A DNA stretch of 64,000 nt from Micromonospora thermarum (GTDB lineage Bacteria; Actinomycetota; Actinomycetes; Mycobacteriales; Micromonosporaceae): the NCBI RefSeq assembly GCF_012034245.1, contig NZ_JAATEO010000002.1:124001-188000 (forward strand). Reading direction: 5' to 3'. Position numbers and translations under genes: made by a program. Below the pieces are notes generated by a model. It was not told where the DNA came from and did not search any database. It saw only the letters and a program-made list of their open reading frames with translations. Positions 1 through 7,994 of the stretch are shown here, in pieces. The stretch's first letter is position 1. Each line of letters begins with the position of its first letter.

Positions 1-64
1 CCGGATTCGAACCGGCGCTACCGCCTTGAGAGGGCGGCGTCCTGGGCCGCTAGACGACGGGGCC
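1..64 (-). tRNA. tRNA-Glu (CUC), 3' end cut by the window edge
   Basis: Read on the minus strand, the sequence starts with a 7-nt acceptor arm at 64-58, then a D arm with GUCUAGC. An anticodon stem CCGCC/GGCGG holds a CUCUCAA loop, so the anticodon is CUC, reading the Glu codon GAG. The T arm with GGUUCGAAUCC follows. The 3' acceptor strand lies beyond base 1, so the gene is partial only because of the window edge. It sits downstream of tRNA-Gln on the same strand and is probably co-transcribed with it. Confidence 0.95.
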
Positions 65-142
65 AGAACCTGCTGCTCCCACCCTCGCGGGGCGGGAAGC
101 CGAACCCTATCAGAGGTCGGACCTCCGCCAGAATCCAGCGAC

Positions 143-162
143 CGCGATTCTTCCGAATCGCG
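143..162 (-). other. Short hairpin between tRNA-Gln and tRNA-Glu
   Basis: A perfect 8-bp stem (CGCGATTC at 143-150 with GAATCGCG at 155-162) closes a 4-nt loop. It lies in the roughly 100-nt spacer between the two tRNA genes. There is no U-tract, so it is more likely an RNA processing element of a tRNA-Gln/tRNA-Glu transcript than a terminator. That role is inference. Confidence 0.4.
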
Positions 163-168
163 ACTGCG

Positions 169-240
169 CTGGGGTACCAGGACTCGAACCTAGACTAACT
201 GAACCAGAATCAGTCGGGCTGCCAATTACCCCATACCCCA
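169..240 (-). tRNA. tRNA-Gln (CUG)
   Basis: Minus strand. The acceptor arms TGGGGTA (240-234) and TACCCCA (176-170) pair perfectly, with G as the discriminator base at 169. The anticodon arm ACUGA/UCAGU closes the loop UUCUGGU, giving anticodon CUG for the Gln codon CAG. The T arm contains GGUUCGAGUCC. CCA is not encoded. It is the upstream member of a tRNA-Gln to tRNA-Glu pair. Confidence 0.95.
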
Positions 241-346
241 TTGGCCCCTTGCGGCGCCGGGATCAAACTTTACCCTCCCGCCGCCAGCAGGCCAAATCGA
301 GCCCCTCAAACCGCCCGTGAGCTGCGGAAACGGGCCTCAGGGCGGA

Positions 347-1150
347 TCAGGCGACGGGCACGACCGGGTTGGTCAGTTCGCCGATCCCCTCGATCCGCAC
401 GGTGACCGTATCCCCGTCCGCGAGCGGGCTAACCCCGGCCGGCGTACCGGTCAGGATCACGTCGCCCGGGAGCAGCGTCATCACGTGGGAGACGTACGAC
501 ACCAGGGCCGGCACGTCGAACACCATGTCCCGGGTACGGCCCAGCTGGCGGACCTCCATCTCGTCCGGGTTGCGACCCACCTCACACCGGATCTCCAGGT
601 CGGTGACGTCGAGACCGGTGGTGATCCAGGGGCCGATGGGGCAGAACGAGTCGAAGCCCTTGGCCCGGGTCCACTGGCCGTCCGCCCGCTGCAGGTCCCG
701 CGCGGTCACGTCGTTGGCGCAGGTGTAGCCGAAGATCGCACGTTCGGCGGCGGCCCGGTCGGCGCGGCGGGCGCCGGGGGCGCCGATCACGACCGCCAGC
801 TCGGCCTCGTGCTCGACCTGCTTGGAGAAGATCGGGAGCCGGATGGCGTCCCGGGGCCCGATCACCGAGGTGGACGGCTTGAGGAACAGCAGGGGTTCCT
901 TGGGGACCTCGCTGCCGTGCTCGGCGGCGTGCTCGGCGTAGTTGCGGCCGACGCAGACCACCTTGCTCGGCAGGATCGGCGACAGCAGCCGCACGTCGGA
1001 CAGGGCCCACCGGCCGCCGGTGAAGTTGATCCGCCCGAACGGGTGCCCGTCGATCTCGGCGACGGTCAGGCCCTGCGGGCCCGCCTCCGACTCCCCCTCG
1101 ACGACCCCGAACGACATTCCGTTGGCATGAGCGAAACGAGCGATACGCAC
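347..1150 (-). CDS. Fumarylacetoacetate hydrolase (FAH) family protein
   Basis: A 267-residue protein of the FAH superfamily, whose members cleave or decarboxylate beta-diketo acids and bind a divalent metal. Seen here: the fold motif VCVGRNYAEHAAEHG near residues 66-80, the metal-binding block EHEAELAVVIG near 113-123, and the C-terminal block GDVILTGTPAGVSPL. Length fits the single-domain bacterial class (about 255-285 residues). The start is GTG with no Shine-Dalgarno sequence, but TAGATT lies exactly 6 nt before it, so the mRNA is probably leaderless. The tRNA-Gln and tRNA-Glu genes follow on the same strand. The true substrate cannot be read from sequence; ureidoglycolate lyase or acylpyruvase are common guesses for this family. 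Confidence 0.88.
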   Translation of the reverse strand: MRIARFAHANGMSFGVVEGESEAGPQGLTVAEIDGHPFGRINFTGGRWALSDVRLLSPILPSKVVCVGRNYAEHAAEHGSEVPKEPLLFLKPSTSVIGPRDAIRLPIFSKQVEHEAELAVVIGAPGARRADRAAAERAIFGYTCANDVTARDLQRADGQWTRAKGFDSFCPIGPWITTGLDVTDLEIRCEVGRNPDEMEVRQLGRTRDMVFDVPALVSYVSHVMTLLPGDVILTGTPAGVSPLADGDTVTVRIEGIGELTNPVVPVA

Positions 1151-1156
1151 CAGGCC

Positions 1157-1162
1157 AATCTA
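1157..1162 (-). promoter_or_regulatory. -10 box of a leaderless promoter for the FAH family gene
   Basis: On the minus strand the hexamer TAGATT ends 6 nt before the GTG start at 1150, which puts the expected transcription start on the GTG itself. The -35 region is weak. There is no Shine-Dalgarno sequence before the GTG, which agrees with leaderless translation, a common mode in actinobacteria. Confidence 0.55.
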
Positions 1163-1331
1163 GCCGGGCGGTCACGCGGGGGACCGCTGGCCACGGCCGC
1201 CGCCCACGGTCTCCGGGAAGCCAGTCGGTCGCGCACCCTACGCGATCGCCACGTCGCCGGGGCGGACTTCCCGACTTCGTACCCGCACGGCGTGAGCCCG
1301 CCCCTAGCGTCGGCTCCGGAGGTTCGTTCGT

Positions 1332-2768
1332 ATGCCTGCATCGACACGACACCACAGGACCCTCGCGGTGGTCGTCCACTGCCTCGGCTTCCTCGCCGCC
1401 TTACCGGCACTGCCGGCGGCGGCACCCGACCCGGCCGGCACACCGCGGCCCGTCGCCACCCGGCCGGCCACCACGCAGGAAGCCACGGCGCAGGGGGCCA
1501 CGGCGCAGGGGGCCACCGCGCACCCGGCCGCCGCGCGGCCGGCGCCGGCGCACCCGGTGGCCGCCGCACCGGCGGCGGCGCCGCGACCGGCGGCCGCGCC
1601 GACCGAGCAACCGGGCCCGACCGCGGAGCCGGGCCGGCCGTCGGCCCCGCCGGCCGTGCCCGTCCCGACCCGGGCGGCCCTCCCACCGCCGAAGCCGCCG
1701 GTCACGGTGCGCGTCGCACCGGAGAGCACGCCCGCGCCGCGCTACCGCATCCAGGTCCGCAACGACGGCAGCCGGCCGGTCGCCACGACCGTCCGCCAGG
1801 AGCTGCCCCCCGGTACGTCGCCGACCTCGATCACCAGCGGCGGTCGGGCCACCCGGAACGGCGGGCAGGACGTGACCGAGGTGACCTGGAACCTGCGGCT
1901 GCCCGCCCGCAGCACCACCACCCTGGCCACCGCGATCACCGCCGCGCCGGGCCGGCCGCTGACCGCGCCCGCCTGCGCCTTCGCCACCGACGGCTACCGC
2001 CCGTACGACTGCGCGACCGCCACCTGGCAGGCCGCGACCTCCTCGACCGCGACGGCCACGAAGGCGGAGCCGCCGGTGTGGCGGCAGACCACCGCCCTGG
2101 TGGCCGGCCTCGGCGGTCTCGCCGTCGTCGCCCTGGGCGGCCTCTGGACGTGGCGACGCCGGCGCCGTCCGCACGCCGCGGCCCTCGCCGACGGCCCGCG
2201 GGGCACCGTCTATCCGCGGCCGGCGACACCCGGCGCCCCGCCGCTCCGGCGGAGGCCGTCGACGTGGCTGATCGTGCCGGTGGCCGCGGTGATGCTGGCC
2301 GGCACCGTCGGCACGGCGGCCTGGACGGCGACCCGGCAGGTCGCCGGCGTCGACACCGACAGCCGCCCGACCAGCGGCGCCTGGGTCGGTACCGGGGTGT
2401 CCGGTGCCGTCGGCGAGCCGCTGCGCGAGGCGGCCTTCGAGTTCACCGTCTACCGCGTCGCCTGCGAGCCGGGCCGGGGCGCGCGGCAGTGCGCGGCCAC
2501 GGTCGGCGTCCGCAATCTCACACCTGAGCAGCAGACCTGGCACGGCCGCCTGCAGCGCGCGTACCTGGCCGACGGCAACTTCGTCAGCACGGACGAGCAG
2601 GCGACCCGCCGGGCGAACCTGGGGCGGGACGTGTTCGCCCGGCCGATGGCGGCCGGCAGCCGCACGGTGCTCCCGCTGGTCTTCACCGTGAACGGCCGGG
2701 AGCCGCCGACCCAGCTGGAGCTGCGCAGCGGCGTCTTCTCCGCCGGGGTGCGGGTGGACGTGCCCTGA
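1332..2768 (+). CDS. Secreted/membrane protein with Ala-Pro-rich region and two membrane segments
   Basis: 478 residues, function not recognised. Residues 1-30 look like a signal peptide. Residues 31-125 are an Ala/Pro/Thr-rich linker that includes short repeats of ATAQG. Residues 123-235 resemble an immunoglobulin-like DUF11-type repeat (TVRVAPES, YRIQVRNDGSRPVATTVRQELP). Two membrane segments follow at about 254-274 and 311-332, separated by a basic cytoplasmic loop. The C-terminal domain (335-478) has a beta-rich look (FEFTVYRVACE, LVFTVNGREPP) like the DUF4352 type seen in exported lipoproteins. It is likely a surface protein with an outer sensory or binding domain. The start is ATG. It is followed after 34 nt by the next gene. 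Confidence 0.7.
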   Translation: MPASTRHHRTLAVVVHCLGFLAALPALPAAAPDPAGTPRPVATRPATTQEATAQGATAQGATAHPAAARPAPAHPVAAAPAAAPRPAAAPTEQPGPTAEPGRPSAPPAVPVPTRAALPPPKPPVTVRVAPESTPAPRYRIQVRNDGSRPVATTVRQELPPGTSPTSITSGGRATRNGGQDVTEVTWNLRLPARSTTTLATAITAAPGRPLTAPACAFATDGYRPYDCATATWQAATSSTATATKAEPPVWRQTTALVAGLGGLAVVALGGLWTWRRRRRPHAAALADGPRGTVYPRPATPGAPPLRRRPSTWLIVPVAAVMLAGTVGTAAWTATRQVAGVDTDSRPTSGAWVGTGVSGAVGEPLREAAFEFTVYRVACEPGRGARQCAATVGVRNLTPEQQTWHGRLQRAYLADGNFVSTDEQATRRANLGRDVFARPMAAGSRTVLPLVFTVNGREPPTQLELRSGVFSAGVRVDVP

Positions 2769-2790
2769 CCGGCGGCGCGGGCGGCGGTCG

Positions 2791-2796
2791 TACCCT
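2791..2796 (+). promoter_or_regulatory. -10 box of a probable leaderless promoter
   Basis: TACCCT lies 6 nt before the GTG start at 2803, so transcription would begin at the start codon. No Shine-Dalgarno sequence is present. Same geometry as at 1157, 12081 and 16484. Confidence 0.5.
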
Positions 2797-2802
2797 GGGT
2801 GC

Positions 2803-3672
2803 GTGACCGCCGCCCTCGCCCCGACCACCGTGCTCGACGCGGCGATCTGGCAGGCCCGGCGCCGGGCGCACGAGGAGCGGGTCGACGCCTGGCTGACCCC
2901 GCACCTGGCCCGCCGGCGGCGCGGGGAGAAGCATCCGGTGGAGGACTTCCTCTTCACCTACTACTCGCACCGTCCCGCCCAGCTGCGCCGCTGGCATCCG
3001 GGCGCCGGGGTGGTGCTGCGCGACGCGGATCCCGCCGACTTCGGGCGGGACTACCGCGCGGGCGCCGCCGGGGTGACCCTCGACACCGAGGGGGTACGCG
3101 CCCGGCGCGCCGAGTCGGTCGCCTGGATCCGGGCGCTGCTCAGCGCGACGGCCGGCCGGCCGGCCCAGTTCGGCTGCTTCGGCATGCACGAGTGGGCGAT
3201 GGTCTACCGGCAGACGCGGGCGGAGGTGCGGCACAACGCCTGGCCGCTGCGGCTGAGCCCGGAGCGCACCGCCGTGGTCGTCGAGGAGCGGGGCGTACGG
3301 TGCAGCCACTTCGACGCATACCGCTTCTTCACCGCCCCGGCCCGGCCGCTGAACGTGCTCACCCCGACCCGGGAGAGCCAGCACGCGCTGGAGCAGCCCG
3401 GCTGCCTGCACGCCAACATGGATCTCTACAAGTGGGCGTACAAGCTGTCCCCGCTGGTGCCGAGCGAACTCGTGGCGGACGCGTTCGCGCTGGCGCGGGA
3501 GATCCGCACCCTGGACATGCGGGCCAGCCCGTACGATCTGGCCGCGCTCGGGTACCCGCCGGTGCGGGTGGAGACGCCGGAGGGCCGGGCGGAGTACGCG
3601 ACGGCGCAGCGCGGCTTCGCCGAGCGGGCCGCAGGGCTGCGCGCCCGCCTGCTCGACGCCGTGACGGAGTAG
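2803..3672 (+). CDS. Conserved actinobacterial protein, usually annotated 3-methyladenine DNA glycosylase
   Basis: 289 residues. The N-terminal half has the signature RRRRGEKHPVEDFLFTYYS (near residues 39-57), which marks a family widespread in actinobacteria and often labelled 3-methyladenine DNA glycosylase. I see no helix-hairpin-helix with a catalytic Asp as in AlkA, nor the AAG/MPG signature, so the enzymatic label is weak. It is rich in Arg, His and aromatic residues, with no signal peptide or membrane segment, so it should be cytoplasmic. The GTG start is supported by TACCCT 6 nt upstream (leaderless). It could equally be a protein of unknown function. Confidence 0.7.
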   Translation: MTAALAPTTVLDAAIWQARRRAHEERVDAWLTPHLARRRRGEKHPVEDFLFTYYSHRPAQLRRWHPGAGVVLRDADPADFGRDYRAGAAGVTLDTEGVRARRAESVAWIRALLSATAGRPAQFGCFGMHEWAMVYRQTRAEVRHNAWPLRLSPERTAVVVEERGVRCSHFDAYRFFTAPARPLNVLTPTRESQHALEQPGCLHANMDLYKWAYKLSPLVPSELVADAFALAREIRTLDMRASPYDLAALGYPPVRVETPEGRAEYATAQRGFAERAAGLRARLLDAVTE

Positions 3673-3717
3673 GCGGAACCGGGCCGGAACCCGCCACCGG
3701 CTTGACACAGTGATCCG

Positions 3718-6189
3718 GTGAGGAACCCGGCGGCGGCGCACTTCGGCCGCATCCACCTGGCCGGCGAGGCGGACCGGGTCACCCGTCTGGAACTCTTCCT
3801 GGACCTGGTCTTCGTCTACGCGTTCCTCAACGTCACCGGCGTGACCGCCGAGCAGTTCAACGTCGCCGGGGTGCCCCGCGGCATGCTGCTGCTGGTGCTC
3901 CTGTGGTGGTGCTGGGTGCACTACGCGTGGCTGGGCAACACCGTCCGGCTGAACCGGGGTCTGCTGCCGGCGGTGACCTTCGGGCTGGCCGCGACGCTGT
4001 TCGTGATGGCGCTGACGGTGCGGGAGGCGTTCGTCGACCGGCCGGGCGGGTTGGCCGGTCCGCTGGTCTTCGCCGCCGGGTACGTCGTCGCGCGGGGTGG
4101 CCCGTTGCTGGTCGCCGCACTGGCGCTGCGCCACCGGCCCGAGTTGCGCCGGTTGTTCCGGCGGGTGTGGCCGCCCGCCGCCGCCGGGATGCTGCTCGTA
4201 CTCGCCTCCGCGCTGCTCCCGGCGCTCACCGACGACCGGCTGCTGCGCGACTGGACCCGCTTCGGCCTCGTCGTGCTCGCCATCCTCATCGAGTACGGCG
4301 GGGTGTACGTCGCCGGCATCGGCGCCTGGCGGCTGCGGTCCATCCCGTACTGGGTGGAGCGGCACAGCCTGATCATCCTGATCGGGTTCGGCGAGACCAT
4401 CATCTCGGTGGGGTTGAGCCAGGGTGCCGGCGTCGCCCAACCGGTCACCTGGCCGGTGATCGCCGGGGTGCTGGCGAGCGTGCTGCTGATCGGCACGCTG
4501 TGGTGGACGTACTTCGACATCGCCCGCTTCGCCGCGGAGCAGGCGCTGGAGCGGGTGTCCGGTGCCCGGCGCACGAGACTCGCCCGGGACGCGTACAGCT
4601 ACCTGCACCTGCCGATGATGGCCGGGCTGATCCTGGTCTCCCTGGGCCTCAAGCACGCCCTGGTCCAGCTACGCATCCCGTCGGAGCCGGAGGCCCTCGG
4701 GCCGGTGGTGACCTACGGCGGCGTCGTGCTCTACCTGGTCGGCCTGTTCGCCTTCGAGGTCCGGACGCTGCGTCTGTTCGGCCGGTCGCCCATGCTCGGC
4801 ATCGCGTTGACCCTGGCGCTGCTGCCGATCGCGATCGGTCTGCCGGTGCTGCCGCAGCTCGTCCTGCTGGTGGCGGCGCTGGGCGTCATGGCGCTCTCCG
4901 ACGCGACCGTGTTCCGGCACAAGCACTGGGAACTGCACGCCCACATCGACACGGTGAGCGAGAAGGGCACCGGAGTCACCCCGAAGGAACTCTTCCTCGA
5001 CCTGGTCTTCGTCTACGCCTTCCTGCAGGTGTCCGCCCTAATGTCGGACGATCCCACCTGGTCCGGGCTGCTCCGCGGGCTGCTGGTGCTGGCGGTGCTC
5101 TGGGCGGCGTGGTGCACGTACGTCTGGCTCGCCAGCTCGGTCCGATCGGAGGCGGCGGTGGTGCGCGGCGCGATCGTGACGGTGGTCGCGGTGACGGCGG
5201 TGATCAGCATCGCCGTCCCGCAGGCCTTCGCGGACGCCGCCGGCGGCCTGTCGGGGCCGGTGGTGTTCGTGGCCTGCTACGGGATGATCCGGCTGCTCGC
5301 CCTCGCGGCCATCTGGGTGGCCTCGCAACGCCGAGGGGAGATGGTTCGCCGCACCAACGTTGCGCTGGCCTCGGCGCCCACGCTGCTCGCGTTGGCCTTG
5401 CTCGTGGTGGCGGCCCTGGTGCCGCACCCGGTGGGCGACATCCGGCACCTCTCACCGCTGCGGGTGGCGCTGTGGATGGCGGCGATCGCGATCGACCTCG
5501 TGGTGCCCCTGGTGATCCGCCCCCACCGCTGGCGGATCTGGTCCGCCCCGCACTGGGCGGACCGGTTCAGCCTCATCGTCATCATCGGACTGGGCGAGGC
5601 GGTGATCGCGATCGGCGCCGCCGTCTTCTACTCCCCCGTCTCCGCGCGGATCATCGTGGCCGCCGTGCTCGGCACCGCGTTGCTGGGCGTCCTGTGGTGG
5701 CTCTACTTCGGGTGCGACGCCGAGATCGCCGAGCGGACGCTGGAGGTGCGGCAGGGAGTGGCCCGCGCAACCCTGGCCCGCGACGCCTACATCTACCTGC
5801 ACCTGCCGATGATCGCCGGGATCGTGCTCGTCTCCCTCGGTCTGCGGAAGGTCATGGGGGTGCTCGGCACGCAGCCGTTCTTCGTGGCCAGTCCGCCGCT
5901 GTACCCGGTGGCGCACGTCGCGCTGTTCGGCGGGATGCTGCTGTTCCTGGTCGCTGACGAGGCGTTCTGGTGGCGGGTCACCAGGAGCCTGCGGCCGCGC
6001 CGGGTGGTCACCGCACTGGTGGTGGCGGCGCTGGCGCCGCTGGCCGCCGGCCTGGCCCCGCTGGTGGCGCTGAGCGCGCTGGTCGGGGCGGGGCTGGTGC
6101 TAGTCGGCCTGGAGGTGACCCGGGGCGCGGACCTGCGCCGTTCGTCCCCTCCCCCGGCGGAGCCGGCCGAGACGGCCGAGCGGTGGTGA
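3718..6189 (+). CDS. ltrA: Low temperature requirement protein A (LtrA), tandem two-copy form
   Basis: 823 residues with many membrane helices. The LtrA domain occurs twice: ELFLDLVFVYAFLNVTG near residue 24 and ELFLDLVFVYAFLQVS near residue 423, and each copy later repeats RDAYSYLHLPM or RDAYIYLHLPM. A single LtrA domain is about 380-400 residues, so this is a full internal duplication. LtrA was named from a Listeria mutant unable to grow in the cold; its biochemical role is unknown. Arg and acidic residues in the signature helix are kept in both copies. The GTG start follows the previous stop by 45 nt. A second, single-domain LtrA gene occurs at 43,668-44,873. Confidence 0.9.
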   Translation: MRNPAAAHFGRIHLAGEADRVTRLELFLDLVFVYAFLNVTGVTAEQFNVAGVPRGMLLLVLLWWCWVHYAWLGNTVRLNRGLLPAVTFGLAATLFVMALTVREAFVDRPGGLAGPLVFAAGYVVARGGPLLVAALALRHRPELRRLFRRVWPPAAAGMLLVLASALLPALTDDRLLRDWTRFGLVVLAILIEYGGVYVAGIGAWRLRSIPYWVERHSLIILIGFGETIISVGLSQGAGVAQPVTWPVIAGVLASVLLIGTLWWTYFDIARFAAEQALERVSGARRTRLARDAYSYLHLPMMAGLILVSLGLKHALVQLRIPSEPEALGPVVTYGGVVLYLVGLFAFEVRTLRLFGRSPMLGIALTLALLPIAIGLPVLPQLVLLVAALGVMALSDATVFRHKHWELHAHIDTVSEKGTGVTPKELFLDLVFVYAFLQVSALMSDDPTWSGLLRGLLVLAVLWAAWCTYVWLASSVRSEAAVVRGAIVTVVAVTAVISIAVPQAFADAAGGLSGPVVFVACYGMIRLLALAAIWVASQRRGEMVRRTNVALASAPTLLALALLVVAALVPHPVGDIRHLSPLRVALWMAAIAIDLVVPLVIRPHRWRIWSAPHWADRFSLIVIIGLGEAVIAIGAAVFYSPVSARIIVAAVLGTALLGVLWWLYFGCDAEIAERTLEVRQGVARATLARDAYIYLHLPMIAGIVLVSLGLRKVMGVLGTQPFFVASPPLYPVAHVALFGGMLLFLVADEAFWWRVTRSLRPRRVVTALVVAALAPLAAGLAPLVALSALVGAGLVLVGLEVTRGADLRRSSPPPAEPAETAERW

Positions 6190-6190
6190 T

Positions 6191-6616
6191 TCAGTCGCCG
6201 TCGACGCGGCGGTCGCGTTTGCGCTGGGACTGCCGCTTCTTCTCGGCCAGGCGGCGTTCCTTGGCCGCACGGGACGGTCGCGTCGGGCGCCGGGCCTTCG
6301 GCGGCGGCGCGATCGCCTCGCGCAGCAGCGCCGCCATCCGTTCCCGGGCGGCCTCCCGGTTGGCGAGCTGGGCCCGGTGCTCGCTGGCGGTGACGGTGAG
6401 CACCCCGTCGACGAGCCGGCCGGCGAGACGGTCGAGGGCCCGTGCGCGGAGGGAGTCCGGGATGCCCGGGGAGGCGCTCAGGTCGAAGCTCAGCTCGACC
6501 CGCGAGTCGGTCGTGTTCACGCCCTGCCCGCCCGGGCCGGAGGACCGGGAGAAGCGCTCCCGCAGCTCGGCGTCGGGCACGATCCACCGGTCGCTCACCC
6601 GCAGCCCACCGTCCAT
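6191..6616 (-). CDS. arfB: ArfB-like peptidyl-tRNA hydrolase (ribosome rescue)
   Basis: 141 residues with a class I release-factor catalytic domain. The GGQ motif is in SGPGGQGVNT (Gln-31), followed by the conserved DSRVELSFDL strand. There is no codon-recognition domain, and the C-terminal tail is strongly basic (Lys/Arg-rich, last 35 residues), as in ArfB/YaeJ, where the tail enters the empty mRNA channel of stalled ribosomes. Expected role: hydrolysis of peptidyl-tRNA on non-stop ribosomes. Length matches ArfB (about 140). It converges with ltrA, the two stop codons being next to each other. Confidence 0.9.
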   Translation of the reverse strand: MDGGLRVSDRWIVPDAELRERFSRSSGPGGQGVNTTDSRVELSFDLSASPGIPDSLRARALDRLAGRLVDGVLTVTASEHRAQLANREAARERMAALLREAIAPPPKARRPTRPSRAAKERRLAEKKRQSQRKRDRRVDGD

Positions 6617-6681
6617 GCCCCGAGGCTAACGCCGCGTCCGGTGCCGCACCCGGGGTCCCCCGGACGCGCGGCCCGCGCCGC

Positions 6682-6969
6682 TCAGCGAGGGGCGGTGGTG
6701 GCGGAGGGGCTGGGCTCGGCGCGTTCGGGCTCGCCGTCGGAGCCGACCGCCGCGTACGCCACGGCACCGACCAGCAGCAGGGCGATCACGCCGACCTTCG
6801 TGGTGACCACCCGGATGAGCAGCCACGCGGTGCGCCGGGCGCCGGGCACCGTCTTTTTCGCGGCCTGGTAGTCGGTCCACCCGCGCCGCGCCCGGGCGTA
6901 CGCCGACCCCACACCGGTTCCGATGATCAGGCCCACCAGGAGGAGGACCGCGATGAGAGGACGCTCCAC
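6682..6969 (-). CDS. Small membrane protein with two transmembrane helices
   Basis: 95 residues. Hydrophobic segments lie at about 5-25 (LIAVLLLVGLIIGTGVGSA) and 57-76 (VGVIALLLVGAVAYAAVG), separated by a basic loop, so both ends probably face the same side. The C-terminal tail is acidic and Ser/Pro-rich. The family is not recognised. The ATG start is the first in frame. Confidence 0.65.
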   Translation of the reverse strand: MERPLIAVLLLVGLIIGTGVGSAYARARRGWTDYQAAKKTVPGARRTAWLLIRVVTTKVGVIALLLVGAVAYAAVGSDGEPERAEPSPSATTAPR

Positions 6970-7078
6970 CCCCGCCAGTATTCATACTCAGCGTGATATT
7001 TCCATGCCTTGATCACTGGGCGCTGAAATCCGACACATCCGCCATTCCTCGCGTAATCGGTCAGTCACCCAGCGTCAC

Positions 7079-7942
7079 TCAGCCGCCCCTGCCGATGATC
7101 GTGTCGGCCGTCTGCTGGACCTGTTCGATCGGGATGGCGAAACCGATGCCGATCGACCCGTTCCCGTCGATCGTGGCGATCGCGGTGTTCACGCCGACCA
7201 CCTCGCCGCGGGCGTTCACCAGTGGCCCGCCGGAGTTGCCCGGGTTGATGGACGCGTCCGTCTGGACGGCGGTGTGCCGGTTGTCGCCGAGGCGAACCTG
7301 CCGGTCCAGGGCGCTCACGATGCCGGCCGTGACCGTACCGGCGAGGCCGAGCGGCGAGCCGACCGCGAGGACCGGCTCGCCGACCCGCGTCGAGCCCGGT
7401 TTCGCCAGCGGCAGCGCGGACAGGCCGGCCGACGGCGGCACCCGCAGCACCGCGAGGTCGCTGCGCGGCTCCCGGCCGACCACCTCCGCGGCGAACCGCC
7501 GCCCGTCCGGTAGTTCCACGGTCACCGAGCCGTTCCGGCCCTTCGCCAGGATGTGGTCGTTGGTGATGATGTGCTGCTGGTCGTCGACGGCGAACCCGGA
7601 ACCGGTCGCCGAGGCGCCGCCCGCGCCGCCCACCAGCACCGACACCACCCCCGGGACGGTCTTCTCGGCTGCCGTCACCAGCTCCGCCGGCACCGGCGCG
7701 GCCGAGGCCGCCGCCGGGCCCGGCGCACCGTCCCGGCTGGCCACCAGCCCACCGGCGGCCGCGCCCGAGGCGCTGGAGAGTGCCACGACCGCCAGGCCGG
7801 CCAGCAGCCGCCCGTGCCAGCGCCGTCCCGCCCGGTCCCGGTCCGATCCGGGTACGTCCCAGCGGGGCCGCCCGTCCGGGCCCAGCTCGGGCGAGATGAA
7901 CCAGGGGCCGCGCGGCTCGCCCAGCCCGGTGTGCACTGCCAT
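7079..7942 (-). CDS. S1C-family trypsin-like serine protease (DegP/HtrA-like, no PDZ domain seen)
   Basis: 287 residues from the ATG at 7942. This start is chosen over the in-frame GTG at 7957 because the Shine-Dalgarno GAGGAG overlaps that GTG and lies 7 nt before the ATG. One membrane segment at about 46-68 anchors the protein, with the catalytic domain outside. The triad is visible: His-130 in ITNDHIL, Asp-162 in RSDLAVL, Ser-237 in PGNSGGP. The chain ends soon after the protease fold, so no PDZ domain is present. Expected role: envelope protein quality control or regulated cleavage. It follows the MoxR/DUF58/VWA genes by 52 nt on the same strand and may belong to that operon. Confidence 0.9.
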   Translation of the reverse strand: MAVHTGLGEPRGPWFISPELGPDGRPRWDVPGSDRDRAGRRWHGRLLAGLAVVALSSASGAAAGGLVASRDGAPGPAAASAAPVPAELVTAAEKTVPGVVSVLVGGAGGASATGSGFAVDDQQHIITNDHILAKGRNGSVTVELPDGRRFAAEVVGREPRSDLAVLRVPPSAGLSALPLAKPGSTRVGEPVLAVGSPLGLAGTVTAGIVSALDRQVRLGDNRHTAVQTDASINPGNSGGPLVNARGEVVGVNTAIATIDGNGSIGIGFAIPIEQVQQTADTIIGRGG

Positions 7943-7994
7943 GCGTACGCTCCTCACGTGTCGATCGGCCGCACCGTGACCGGCCCTGGTCGGG

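Noticed and set aside
317..2527. Long plus-strand frame of 736 codons across the FAH gene and membrane protein gene
   Set aside because: Arg/Gly/Pro-rich translation without a domain; the real genes are in other frames with clear motifs.
3698..3720. TTGACA just before the LtrA gene as a -35 box
   Set aside because: A 17-nt spacer would place the -10 box inside the coding region after the start, so it cannot drive this gene from the chosen start.
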